Of a stretch of 64,000 nucleotides of DNA, positions 42,913-53,804 are shown piece by piece. Within the stretch, counting starts at the first letter, position 1; every line of letters begins with the position of its first letter. This stretch comes from Rugalucina vietnamica. Taxonomy: Eukaryota; Mollusca; Bivalvia; Lucinida; Lucinidae. The notes beneath the pieces are model-generated. The model saw nothing but the letters and a program-made list of their open reading frames with translations, did no database searches and had not been told where the DNA came from. Position numbers and translations under genes: made by a program. The stretch lies in the NCBI GenBank assembly GCA_964017185.1, contig OZ024879.1, positions 39,024,383 through 39,088,382 of the forward strand, in the 5' to 3' direction.

Positions 42913-44426
42913 TATCTTGTGTCTTTTCACACAGGAGCCTGTAATGATCCATATGAATGTGTACTTGTAGAGTGATGCTTAAATTATGGCAATTTACGGT
43001 ATTATATTTTCACAAAAGCAGTTTTATGGCATTGTTGGACACGTTGATGAGTCCCAGAACAATGGTTTAAGCAATGACAATCAGTAGTGCAATAAAATCC
43101 ACCCATTTACAAATTCCAGTAGTATAGTTTGTCAATTAATCGTAAAATCAAATGATTTTGACGGCCATCTTGAAAATTGCGTTAGCCACCTTGAAAATGG
43201 AAAAATTTGAGATGGCTAACGAGAAAATATTTATTAGAAAGGATTAAAGAACATATTCTGAAAGTCTCATACTTGTATCCGGAAGTGCAGGATTGTCTCA
43301 AAATCCTGACGTTTCCATCTCCACTAAAATGCAATCTGCATATCAGAGCGCCTTTCGCCGGATCCTATTTTTTTTCTTCTCGAATTCGGGCTTAACGTAT
43401 AATTAAATATCTGCATTTTGCTACGCATATGTCATTTCTTCTTTTGTCACTGTTTTTATTTCGAAAAAATGTGGAAACTAATTGTTCTGTTGTCCCCATC
43501 ACATTTCCGGGCATGCGGCTGTCCCAAATCCTGTCCCGGGCACGGCACATGGGGAGGGTGTGTGGTTATAAATACAAAATAAACTATCGGCTAAATAGAC
43601 AACCGATCACTGGAGATCATCTGTAAATGCATGATATGTCATTCTGCATTCAAGTGTAACTTTTTGGTCTTATTCGCAATGCCAACCAATGTGTAGAAAA
43701 ATCTCCATTTTGACGCCAAAGCGGCGAAAAGTTGTGAAAAACAGCTGATTCATTAGGGCGATTTGAAGCTTTCAAAAATACCCAAACCGCATCGAAGGGC
43801 AATAAAACGATTTGTAAGACATTGTTCTTTAAGAAAATAGATCTTGTTTGCCAAAGAAAAGTCATGCATAGAAGCCTTTTTAATAAAAACAATTACACCT
43901 CGTTTTGAGATCGGGCCAAACCGTTTTTGCTTAAATGACAAAATTGTCAAGATTTATACGATCGTAAGACAAACACAGTCAGAGATTGTGTGCCTATCAA
44001 CAAATAAAACGATTTTTATGCCTTTCTTCTTTCATATTTTGTTGTTTAAAGATTACCTAGCCTTTTAGTAACAAGGCCTTTTAGTCAAAAAGTACCGACT
44101 ATAATCCGCTTGGTCGCCATTTTGAAACGCCGAACAAGGAATTAGGTGTTTTATCAACGTATAATTAACAATCAAAAATCCAATAAAAACACTACAAACA
44201 TCAAAATCTGGTTCCTAAATAAAATATTAAATGTTAACAGTTTCTATTGAATAAAATATTATCTCATTGGATGTATGAAATTGCCAATGAACGCCGATAT
44301 TTATAGCATTGGTTTTGCCTTCGATCCATTATGGCGGCGGATCGTAGGTGGCGCCACAGGTACACGCGCGACAATCATAAAGTGGCCGCTAGGTGGACTT
44401 TCTAATCTCTTTATCTTTATCTCAGG
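42913..44426. other. Unassigned spacer with one dispersed repeat
   Basis: 43140-43325 is the inverted partner of 37915-38080. 43326-44426 shows no gene; a pyrimidine-rich ctttatctttatctcag at 44410-44426 looks like a splice acceptor just before the MULE frame. Confidence 0.45.
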
Positions 44427-45192
44427 TCAAACATATGGAGAGGCTTTCACAGCCATCCTTAATGCTTGTGATGAGCGTAATTTAATACCTAGCCCAACAT
44501 CCATAACATGTGACTTTGAAATTGCTATCCACAATGCCATACAAACTATGTTTGGTGCTGGTGTTCGCATCCAGGGTTGCTTTTACCATTTAACGCAGAG
44601 TAACTTAGAGGCGAGTCCAACAAGGTCTTTCCACACGCTATAAAGAAGAAGAGGAGGTCAGGCATTTTTGTGGAATGCTCGACGGACTGGCATTTTTATC
44701 ACACAACAAAGTGTCAGATGGCATGCACATGTTACGTCGACAGGTGCCAGATGGACTATTTGATTTGATCGAGTGTTTCGATGCTACCTACGTACATGGT
44801 CCACTCAAAACAATTCCTGGGACCCGAGGTATGATTCGCTTGGAGCGAACAAACTTGCCGAAATTTGCCATAGACAAATGGAATGTTCATAAAAACCTTC
44901 AAGATGGTCACAGAACAAACAATATCCGTGAATCATGGAACAATGCGTTTAGTAAATAAGTAGGTCACAAAAACCCTGGACTGTGGCATGTTATCATTTG
45001 CATTCAAAAAGATCAACTTGCCACATTAACTGCGCTTGAGAGACTAAAGATAGGATATCCGACTAGGAAGAGATGTAGGAGGAAAACAGTCACACTTCAA
45101 CATAGACTGAAAACACTATGTGAAAAACTGAATTCCAGTGAACAAACATTGCCTGAATTCTTAACTGCAGTTGGACACTGCATCAGATTTTA
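44427..45192 (+). pseudogene. MULE-type transposase remnant 1
   Basis: Reads GQTYGEAFTAILNACDERNL, then TCDFEIAIHNAIQTMFGAGV and RIQGCFYHLTQS, followed in a second frame by RRVQQGLSTRYKEEEEVRHF, CGMLDGLAFL and TNNIRESWNNAF. The CDFE...GCFYHL arrangement is the DDE-type MULE transposase domain, of the kind associated with FLYWCH proteins. A frameshift occurs at about 44607 and an in-frame TAA at 44957; the N-terminal part is absent or upstream of a possible splice acceptor. Final stop near 45190. Confidence 0.75.
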
Positions 45193-46334
45193 GACAAGAA
45201 CGCATGATATATGTACCAAATATGTTCAGCATTTGAGCAGCATGATCACACAAAATCAGTTCTATTTCCATGATTTCCAAGGGTTCCTAGAAATAAGTCA
45301 GATCACAATGTCAAGCCTTGTCAGATTTGAGTAGTATAGAAAAATATGGATTAGAAGCAAACAAATATTGCAAGCCAGGTTCATATTTAATTTGTACTTA
45401 AGTCGTTGGCTAAATTTTAATTGCTAAGTTTAATTTTTAAATATAATGTTTTATGTATCAGTTTTATTTGATTGACTCCATTGATTCAAAAATATTTTAT
45501 AGGCTAATTACAATTTAATTTTTAGTCTTTTAACATTTATATGCTCACCGGCAAAAGTTAAGTCAGTGAAAATACATGTAAAATCCCACTGGGACTGTTT
45601 AAATCGCTATAGCTTCAAAACATCTTTATGGTTTGGGATTAAACTTACCAGTCATAAAACTGTGAATAAAACCTACCATCTCCAACAATAAAGATTGAAA
45701 TTGCCAGACTGCATACACCGATTTTCGTTCTTATTTTAAATGAAAGGGAGGTAATCTCAAAATAATGAATATTTGACTTGTTATTTCTCGAGACAGTGGA
45801 TGAATTTTAAATAGATTTTTGCGGATGTTTGTCACTGGCAACAACCTCTATCAGAAAGCGCTATTAATAAAAGGGCCGATTTTATCATTTATCGGATAAT
45901 TACAAAAATGACGTTTTATGAAAAGGCCAATAACTCTGTCGAAATGGACAACTGGTGGAATTCTTTTCAAAATAAGAAAGAAACTGACTTTGCAAACCTA
46001 ATAAAGGGGAACATCTCGTGCAAGCAGCAGGGTAAAATAGTAATCGGGCTTGCCAAAGTTACTGACTAAACTTTTTCCTCTGAGTATATATTGCATTGTA
46101 AAACTGCATCACATCTTTTAAAATAGTGCTATTAAACATTGCTCACTTTTACTACTTTCCTCATTAATTTAAATTGTAATAGTATGATAGGCTAATTACA
46201 TTTGTGATAGATTTTATTATTGGTGTAAATATGCCTTTTAATCATTATATTGTATTATATTTAATGTACCATAACCTTAGTAGTTCTATTAAACATTGCT
46301 CACCTTTACTTATGTCATTAATTTGAATGTCATC
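45193..46334. other. Unassigned AT-rich spacer
   Basis: A phrase tattaaacattgctcac recurs at about 46131 and 46286, a local duplication. No coding signal. Confidence 0.4.
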
Positions 46335-46556
46335 AAATTAAGGAGGTGTGTGTGTGGGGGGGGGGGGGGGGGGCAAATGTCCATATTGTACTCTTTGATT
46401 AGGGGGCAAATGTCCAACACACTTCCCAGACTTGGGGGCAAATGTCCACCCCTATCTTTCTGTTTGGGGGCAGATGTCATCACACACCATTTTTCATGAG
46501 GGGGCAAATGTCCGGGGGGGGGGGAGGGGGAACATGTCCTACATTCCCCTAATTAT
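46335..46556 (+). repeat. GGACATTTGCCCCC repeat, copy 2 (inverted)
   Basis: gggggcaaatgtcc occurs five times, plus a G-only run of about 20. It aligns with the reverse complement of 31608-31803. Confidence 0.75.
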
Positions 46557-46685
46557 GACAATGGATTAACGTCTTTAATGACTTTAAGATCATACGATTC
46601 AATTGTCCTTTTCAAAATTGTCCTTAGAGAATGTGCGTATAAAATCGCAACAGTAGCACCCACTTTATCATTATTACCGACTGAC

Positions 46686-46857
46686 TGGTAATCACCCGTT
46701 CATTCGTTCCGTAGTTAGGCAAGGTGGCAAAGCACCGAGTATCATCCTGTACACCGACGAGCAGATAAATAATCTAAAAAACCTTTGCTGTACTGGTCAA
46801 TCCGTTTTAGGCTTCGAAAAAACATTCAATTTGTGCGATATGCACGTAACTATTTCG
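46686..46857 (+). pseudogene. MULE-type transposase remnant 2, N-terminal piece
   Basis: Reads NHPFIRSVVRQGGKAPSIIL, YTDEQINNLKNLCCTGQSVL and GFEKTFNLCDMHVTIS. The frame stops making sense where the LINE begins, and the matching continuation (YKQLSVKR, then HDNSDFESYATFF) is at 48607. It is therefore one gene cut by a LINE insertion. Confidence 0.65.
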
Positions 46858-46860
46858 GAT

Positions 46861-48600
46861 TATACAGAACAGAACAGATATTTATTGACTTATGCATAAT
46901 ACAGCACATCGCCATACAATCAATACAATAAATGGTAAACATGAAATATGGCAAACATATATACAAGTACAAAAGATAGAATAAAATGAATTAGAATTGA
47001 GAGTGAAATGTAATTTCGGCTATAGCTACAGTAAATCTTTCTTATTACATCACTAAAATATTAAAAATGTAATGTTTAGTGATAATGCAGGTAAATCTAG
47101 GTAACTTCTACGACAATATTTAATTTTCTCATTTCAGTTGCTTTTGTTATAAAATTTGCTAAATTTTTTAATTTTTTTATGCTAGTACAATTCAGGAGTT
47201 GGATTAATTTAAACATACTAGGTGATCGGGTATAATATTTAGGTATTAGTTCTTTTCGTAAATCGCTATAAAGCGGACATATTAGGATAAAATGGAATTC
47301 ATCTTCAATGTCATTTAGATTACAGAATTTGCATTTTCGAATATCTCGCCGTATATCGTTATGTCTTCCAGTTTCAATCGCTAATGTATGTGATGATAAT
47401 CTAATTTTTGCCAGAGCTTTTCTGTATTTTGCATTGCAGAGCAATTTTAAGTATGGTGCAGTTTCGTAATTAGTGTTGAGTTCTTTAAACAGTAACAGAG
47501 AGGAAGACTTTCTTACGCCCTCTCGTGTCTCAGCTATGAACGTGTCTATTAATCTAGTTTTTAAAACTCGTATAAATAGGTTAACGTCGACAGACTCAGG
47601 ATATTTCCAGACTTCCGCAAAGCCATTTCTTTCTAGTAAATTTTTAACTTTAGATGTCCATACAATATCGTTTCTTTCGTTTTCAGTTGTATTTTTCATT
47701 TGGTCAGAGACTGCCTGTAAAATGATATTAGAATTTTCATTACGTGCTAATTTGAACCAGTACTTAATAATTCTTACATGCCGTTCAATAAATAAAGGGT
47801 ATCTCCCTAATTCCGTATATAATGCGTAATTATTTGTCGATAATTTAACGCCTAGTACTCTTTTACAGAATTTTCTATGAACTCTTTCGATACACTCTGC
47901 GTACGAAAACCCCCATATTTCGCACCCATAGCTAAGCACAGACGCAACCAAGGAATCAAAGAGGTGAAACATTATATTAACAGGTACATTAGCATCTTTG
48001 GTTATTTCGAACAAATTATGCATTGCTTTAATGCCCTTGCCTGCAAGCGTCTTTGTTGCCTGCATAAACGAGCCGCCAGTAGATAGAACAATGCCTAGAT
48101 AGTTAAAGGACGAGACTATCTCGAGTTGCTGGCCATTATAACTCCAATTTTCGTCTTGTGCTAAGTTCCCACCTTTACGAAATACTACAATTTTTTTTTT
48201 TTCAACATTAACCGTTAAATTCCATTTTTTGCAATAAATTTCAAAGTTGTCTAGTGATTTCTGAAGGCCCTCTACAGTTTCAGAGAAAATCACAGCGTCA
48301 TCCGCGAATAGCAAAAGATAAATAGACAGTTGCTCAATAGTAATGTCCTCGTTACCTCTGTCTGCTAAGTGCATTTCTATATCGCCCAAGAATAAAGAAA
48401 ACAGAATGGGTGACATTATCTCCCCTTGCAAAAGACCTAGATCACAACTGAAGACCTCAGTTAACGAGGTTAAACCTTTCACGCACAACGAAACTTCGGC
48501 GTAAAGTGAGCGTATTGAGCGAAATAATGTGCCGTCAATGCCAGCATGGATAAGTTTATACCAAAGGCCAACTCGCGAAATTGAATCAAAGGCCTTCTTC
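46861..48600 (-). mobile_element. 5'-truncated LINE inserted in MULE remnant 2
   Basis: A 463-codon minus-strand frame (48488-47097) extends upstream without a stop to DSKKAFDSISRVGLWYKL (motif A). It has LLQGEIMSPILFSLF (motif B), LLLFADDAVIF (catalytic FADD), SYGCEIWGFSY and a terminal CKFCN...HFILICPLY zinc motif, with stop at 47097. Length and ends show 5' truncation, as in incomplete target-primed reverse transcription. Imperfect target repeats lie at 46849-46862 (ttcggattata) and 48598-48611 (ttcgaatcttata). Clade not assigned. Confidence 0.85.
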
Positions 48601-48606
48601 GAATCT

Positions 48607-49556
48607 TATAAACAGTTATCCGTGAAAAGAAACATCACCGGTGAACTTCCACGATAATAGCGATTTCGAAAGCTATGCGACATTCTTCAGTCAGGTTAGA
48701 ACAAAATTATCCGGAGTAGACACTCGCAAACTTGTGATTGTAGGGACTGACGATGAAAAAGCAATGGTTAATGGCACTACTTCTTCATTTCCAGATTCCA
48801 GTCACATTCTTTGCACCTGCCATTTTAGACAGAATGTAAACCAGAAACTGACCGATGTCGCAGTTGATAAGGCCGACAAGATTATGCCCATTGATAAAAT
48901 GTTTGGGGAAGAGGGAATGATGAATGTGTGTTTCGATGAAAAGTGTGAGGAATTTGAATCATTATGTCAGTCGTACGGTACTTTCAAAAGAGGGTAGAAG
49001 AAACCCTTAAAAACGTTCAGAGCAAGGCACCGTAGCTAGCGCCGACAAACAATGGGCCAGTAATGATTGCGAGAGCTTAAATCATGTCCTGTAATAGAGT
49101 ATCCAGTGGAAGTCACAACCATTAACCGATTTGATAGACAACCATTAACCGATTTGATAGACAACCATTAACCGACTTGATGGAGCAGGCCGAAGAATTA
49201 GTCAATGCACAATTTACAGATCTCCGTAGGTCTTTGTTCGGCAGTGAGTGCTTGTTTTGGCAGAATCCCACAAGCATTTTGCAGTTGGCAGAAACGTATG
49301 GAGACTTAAGACACAATCTGACCGAGACCGTCATTATAAGCGCTTTAGAGCACACTTCATCAGGAATCCGCGCGTCGTTACATCAACTGACGGAGAGTCG
49401 GTAGTGGTTGCTCCTAAAACTAAGGGCATGAAACTAAACCAGTGGAAAAGAAAACGTACTGAGCGAAGAGTTACTATGAAAAAGGTGAAACTAGTGAAAA
49501 AGGTGATGTTGATAAGTTGCGCAACGCCATTCTGCATCGTGCCACAATGTTGGTAA
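48607..49556 (+). pseudogene. MULE-type transposase remnant 2, C-terminal piece
   Basis: After YKQLSVKRNITGEL a small deletion precedes FHDNSDFESYATFFSQVRTK, IVGTDDEKAMVNGTTSSFPD and SHILCTCHFRQNVNQKL. Later frames hold EELVNAQFTDLRRSLFG and DRHYKRFRAHF. The TDDEKA...HILCTCHFRQN spacing resembles the MULE DDE region (Asp followed by LC-x-H). Several frameshifts and a small triplication near 49125-49180 (ccattaaccgattt) show decay. Confidence 0.65.
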
Positions 49557-50006
49557 ATTTACCTGTAAGGTACAACAAAAATATCTGAATACCATGCTCA
49601 CATTAAATTTAGTTCTCGATTAGATCGGAATTGCGAATGGGAGTTGGTGAACATGGAGACATTCTTGGTGTATTGATGTGTTATTCATCTATGTGTTATT
49701 GTTAAAGCCACATATGTTACTTTTAACACTCTTGCTGTCTGATATGAAAGTCGTTAAGTACTATCCTAAAGCTGTATATAAATCAGTCACTTTCTATGGA
49801 TTTAGCTCTTTTACATAAACATAGATAGACATTATTTATACAGATCAAGTTCCGGAAATCTTCAATTTAATAATCATTCTGAGTTTTGTTAACTAATTAT
49901 ATATCTTGGACACAGGTAAGGTGGATGTAAAGCCAACTGGGCATCCTCTAAAGTCTTTACTATTACTATTATTATTATTATAGGACGTTATCATTTTGTT
50001 TTGTAG
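49557..50006. other. Unassigned spacer
   Basis: AT-rich, with an ATT microsatellite near 49960. No feature supported. Confidence 0.4.
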
Positions 50007-50172
50007 GAGACAAAGTCAAGTTATACCAAAAAAAACGACCGCTGTGTGTGCAAGAGCTACAGTGAGACGCGTTGCTTTCACAAAGAGAAAATCTTCAACT
50101 GGAGAGGGAGCTCATGAGGCTAAAAGTGAAGAAATGAAACGGGACTTGGGTGAAGACGATGGCGAAGCATAA
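50007..50172 (+). CDS. Possible terminal exon of an unidentified gene
   Basis: A pyrimidine-rich acceptor (ttttgttttgtag/) precedes an open frame RQSQVIPKKTTAVCARATVR, RVAFTKRKSSTGEGAHEAK and SEEMKRDLGEDDGEA, ending in TAA. AATAAA follows at 50258-50263. The basic-then-acidic composition could be a real C-terminus, but no upstream exon was found and a second frame is also open for half its length. It could equally be transposon debris. Confidence 0.25.
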
Positions 50173-50269
50173 GCTGTTTTAATTCTAATCTCAATTACAT
50201 TACTGTGATGTTTCAAAAGTATGTTGTTTTTTGACATAATAGATATTGTTCAACTGAAATAAACTTCTG

Positions 50270-50480
50270 CCAGTCTGTTTCTGACGCCAGTGCCATCTCC
50301 AGCCTCCAGCTGTCTATCCCCAGGTCACCCATCTGAGACAGATCAACGTCCACTTCCGGTTTCCCAAAACTGGATGGTAATATTATGCAACACTGTGCAT
50401 GCGACACGCATTCTCTGGGGCAACACTCATCTGTGCATGAAGACACTGAAATCGCTTCTTCCATCTGCCACACGTTCTCT
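50270..50480 (-). pseudogene. HARBI1-like (PIF/Harbinger) transposase fragment
   Basis: On the minus strand GRWKKRFQCLHAQMSVAPEN followed, in a shifted frame, by VACTVLHNITIQF matches the C-terminal end of Harbinger nucleases, where a GRWKRRF...LH block precedes ACAVLHN. Only this end is preserved. Confidence 0.6.
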
Positions 50481-50670
50481 CTACTAAAGTCCTCGTCTTC
50501 TTGTGTGTCACATTAAACCTTTCCTCACAAACCTACATAACAAAGAACACAAATGTAGACCAAACCGACGAGTCGCCGTCAGAAGCATAATCATGCAATT
50601 ATCTTGTACTGAATAAACAAGGATATCCATCTTTGTGGCGATTTTTGTTCATTTCTTATTTACTAAAACG

Positions 50671-50671
50671 T

Positions 50672-50714
<43 letters not shown>

Positions 50715-50717
50715 TTT
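50671..50717 (+). repeat. (TTTA)n microsatellite
   Basis: About eleven tandem TTTA units. Confidence 0.95.
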
Positions 50718-50814
50718 GTAGAAGCTTTACCTTGATGCACAATCAGCCCATCTATTCCTTTAGGCCCGAATCGTCGGGAACTCATATTCCCACCCGACCA
50801 TTCTTAGAATCGCA

Positions 50815-51070
50815 AGGCGGCCCCAGTGGCCAAGTGGTTAAGAGCACTGATATTTCATAACCGCACTTAACCATTCGATCATCTCACCGCTGTGTCTGGT
50901 GTGGGTTCGAGCCCCACACGGGGCACATGTGATACAAGGCAAGTTCTGCTTGCGGGTGTGTCTGGTATTTTTTCTCGGGGTTCCCCGTTTTCGCCCCACC
51001 TACTGATTAGCCCGTCTCATATGAGCTGAAATGATCTTGAGAAGGGCCTTAAACTGAATTAAAAAAATCT
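50815..51070 (+). mobile_element. tRNA-Leu-like SINE, copy 2 (full)
   Basis: Box A-like agtggccaagtggttaagag and box B-like gtgggttcgagcccc give a tRNA-Leu-like head. The conserved body is gcttgcgggtgtgtctggta, ttttctcggggttccccg and cccgtctcatatgagctga. Confidence 0.8.
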
Positions 51071-51089
51071 CAATGAATTGGACACCCAC

Positions 51090-51410
51090 GGTGAAGAGCA
51101 GCTAAAGAACTGATTCAGTTCTAGGGTGGTTAGAATGGAATCATCGACGGCGAGAGGGCTACAAAGGACTATTACCAGCTGAAAGTTGTACTGAAATCGT
51201 CGAACAGCCCCCAGTCAGAAGTCAGTACAACAGTGGTGAAGAAGTACACGGACGTGTTTCCGGACTTAGCCACCCTGGCAGCTATTGTGCTAGTATCTCC
51301 AGTGACATCAGTGGCTTGTGAACAGGGACTCAGTGTCCTCAACATGATCAAGATAAAGGGGGGTGTCATACTAAACCATGAGACTGTAATACATGTATGC
51401 TGATGCGGAT
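51090..51410 (+). pseudogene. hAT transposase remnant (ZNF862/KIAA1586-like dimerisation end)
   Basis: Frame from about 51190 reads VVKKYTDVFPDLATLAAIVL, VSPVTSVACEQGLSVLNMIK and HETVIHVC before a stop. The pattern FPDL..LA...L..PV.SV.CE.G.S.LN.IK is the hAT dimerisation signature of ZNF862-type transposases. The rest of the gene is gone. Confidence 0.6.
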
Positions 51411-52121
51411 CAAAAAAGGAGGGACAGCTTTAGAAGACTATGATCCTAAGCCAAGTGTGAGGAAGTAGAAATAGACGAAATTAAACTTTATGGGTTAAGG
51501 ATTAAGTCATAGTGTAACCAAAATGTGTCATTAACCAAATGTGTCGTATTTACTGAAAAGTTGTGGGGCAAACTATATCTTAACTTTCACTTACTATGAT
51601 TTCAGCCTTTATATTTTGTGCAAAAAAGAGCATTTCGTTTGCAAAAGGATGTCAATTTTTAAAGACTCTAGCATTAGTGATTATATTATTCGGACTGAGA
51701 GATTGAAATCACTTCATCTTTTCTAAGAGAATCATGACAATTCTTACGCCGCGAATCCCATCATTTGGTTGGCAACTTTGAGGTGGCAAAGAACTGCTTA
51801 TGATGTCTTAGAAAAGAACAAAACTAAGATTTGCACATGTGCCTGTTTGTTTTGTAATACATGTGTTCCTCTATAAATGGTTGATAAATGGGACAAATAA
51901 AAACAATATTTTTTTTTCTTATTTTATTAAAATCTTCGAAAGAACACTGACAATGTCCAGGAGAATAAAACTCATGAGTCATATATGTACATGAAACAAA
52001 TGACTCTTACTATTTGATATGAGCTTTATAGTACTGCATTCAATTATGACTAATAAACTACAATGGTAACCATATGGAAATTTGGTAACACGGCAAAATA
52101 ACATTATAATATTTTTTCCAG
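51411..52121. other. Unassigned AT-rich spacer
   Basis: Nothing recognised; several short open stretches lack any motif. Confidence 0.4.
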
Positions 52122-52382
52122 GATGGCATCGAAATCTGAACGGCAGAGCCGGGTCCGCTTCCCCCTTCTACACGACTCCTCGCCGACGAAGGACAGGTTG
52201 CACTCCGCAACGTCAGCCTAGTGACAGAACTCCTGTTGACCAGGTACCAGCGCCGACAGTATCGACTCACCCATGGCAAGATCTTCGACCTGTGGAAAAG
52301 ATATACAAGAGGGGAAGTTTCCGCAACCGGACTGCTCAAGCAGATCAGCTGCACGTATAAGACAATAGTCATCAGAGAGTAA
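52122..52382 (+). other. GC-rich exon-like block open in two frames
   Basis: Follows a strong acceptor-like tattttttccag. One frame, after a stop, runs LADEGQVALRNVSLVTELLL, TRYQRRQYRLTHGKIFDLWK and so on to TAA at 52380-52382. Another, open from the acceptor, is Arg/Pro/Thr-rich and ends QADQLHV at about 52360. The block is clearly GC-richer than its flanks. Neither frame matches a family I recognise. Confidence 0.3.
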
Positions 52383-52977
52383 GGGAAAATATTGGTGAAG
52401 AACAATTCGTGACTGTTAATAATAGTGTTAAAATAACGGATATAAACAGTAAATCCTTAAACTTTTAATGTGTTAGGTCTATGAAATAACTTCTGTCAGA
52501 AAATAAGATTATCTATCGGTTTAAGCTAATGGAATCTAACGGTTAAAGTTCTATCAGAAAAAAGATCATCTATCAGTTGATAGGTTAATGGAATCTAGCG
52601 GTAAATAATAGTGTTAAAATGATGAATAAACAGTGAATTCTAAAGCTTAAGTGTTACATCTGAAAAAAGATGGTGTATAAGTTAATTCGCAAATAAATGG
52701 AATTTAATTTTCTACAGTATGAAGTTGGATTAAATGAACGGAATTTTATAGCAATGTCAAGCTTTGTAAGTGTGTGCTTCAGTTATTCTAATAGTGCCTC
52801 TGGAACATAGCCTGCAGAATGTAAATGTTTATATGGCTTTTGTTTCTTTCCTATACCAGTTATATTACATTTGTTTCTCACATCCGCTCTATCCTATTGA
52901 AGTATCAAAAGTACATCCCAAAACAAAACAAAATCCACCAAAAACTCAATTCTTCAGCATATGAACCTGTAAAAGTA
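52383..52977. other. Unassigned AT-rich spacer
   Basis: Contains a loose duplication (ttctgtcagaaaataagatt / agttctatcagaaaaaagat near 52490-52570). No gene. Confidence 0.4.
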
Positions 52978-53121
52978 AAAGGATACGAGTTTGCCAAACT
53001 GGGTACGAGTTGACCAAACTGGGTACGAGTTAACCAAAATGGGTACGAGTTGACTCGGATACGAGTTGACATGGGTACGAGTTGACCAAAATGGGTACGA
53101 GTTGACTTGGGTAGGAGTTGT
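52978..53121 (+). repeat. Minisatellite gggtacgagttgaccaaa, about seven units
   Basis: Units of 15-24 bp built on gggtacgagttgac, ending exactly where the foldback element begins. Confidence 0.88.
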
Positions 53122-53775
53122 TCAGTTACCCGACTATTGGAGAATAGCTGCTCACTCGGCTTACGATATGTTTTCTTGGTATAAGTACCTGAGTGTCATA
53201 TTAGATTTTCCCCATCCCCATCCCCGGTTTGTGGACTGGGAATTTCTTTCTGATAGCACCATTTCCTGATCATTGCCTAATTGTACTTTTTTAATGTCCC
53301 AGTCATGAGCTATGGTCATGTCGGGACTATGCCTCCATTTTATGGGACTGGTACCTAAAACAAAGTGCTTCCGATACGTGTATAACCACGGAAATAAGCC
53401 AATAAGAATATGGCCCATATTACCGCCATATGAACTCTTAATATGAAAATTCGTAACTAAGAAATGATGCATAGTTTGAAAAAAAAATCCCGCGTCCCTG
53501 ACGAGAAATTCAATGCTCTAACCACTGGGCTAAACAGACGACTCCCTGACGCAGTATGTCAGAGATTGTATGATACATTGTATCGAATAGCTGTGCTATT
53601 TATAGAGAGGTATAAGTAGGCAAAGATCAGGAAAAGGCGCAATCAGAAAAAGATTCCCACTCCAAAAACCGAGGTGGGAAAAACCAAACTAACAATCAGG
53701 TACTTATACCACGAACACATTTCGTAAGCCGAATGAGCAGCTATTTTCCCAATAGGTGGCCACTCAGTTACCTTA
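53122..53775. mobile_element. Foldback element with about 175-bp terminal inverted repeats
   Basis: Left arm cagttacccgactattggag, atagctgctcactcggctta and cttggtataagtacctga is matched by the reverse complement of the right arm (53600-53775), which keeps aagtacctgattgtta, actcattcggc-type and ggtaactgag phrases. Between the arms lies a minus-strand SINE. Confidence 0.75.
53290..53545 (-). mobile_element. tRNA-derived SINE inside the foldback element
   Basis: On the minus strand the head tagcccagtggttagagca is followed by a body and a tail ending near ctgggacatta at 53300. Confidence 0.65.
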
Positions 53776-53804
53776 ACTTGACTAAAAATATGAAAACATA
53801 CATA

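Noticed and set aside
31608-46556. Polinton/Maverick-like giant transposon bounded by inverted repeats
   Set aside because: No DNA polymerase B, integrase, ATPase or capsid-like gene lies between the repeats, only unrelated transposon fossils.
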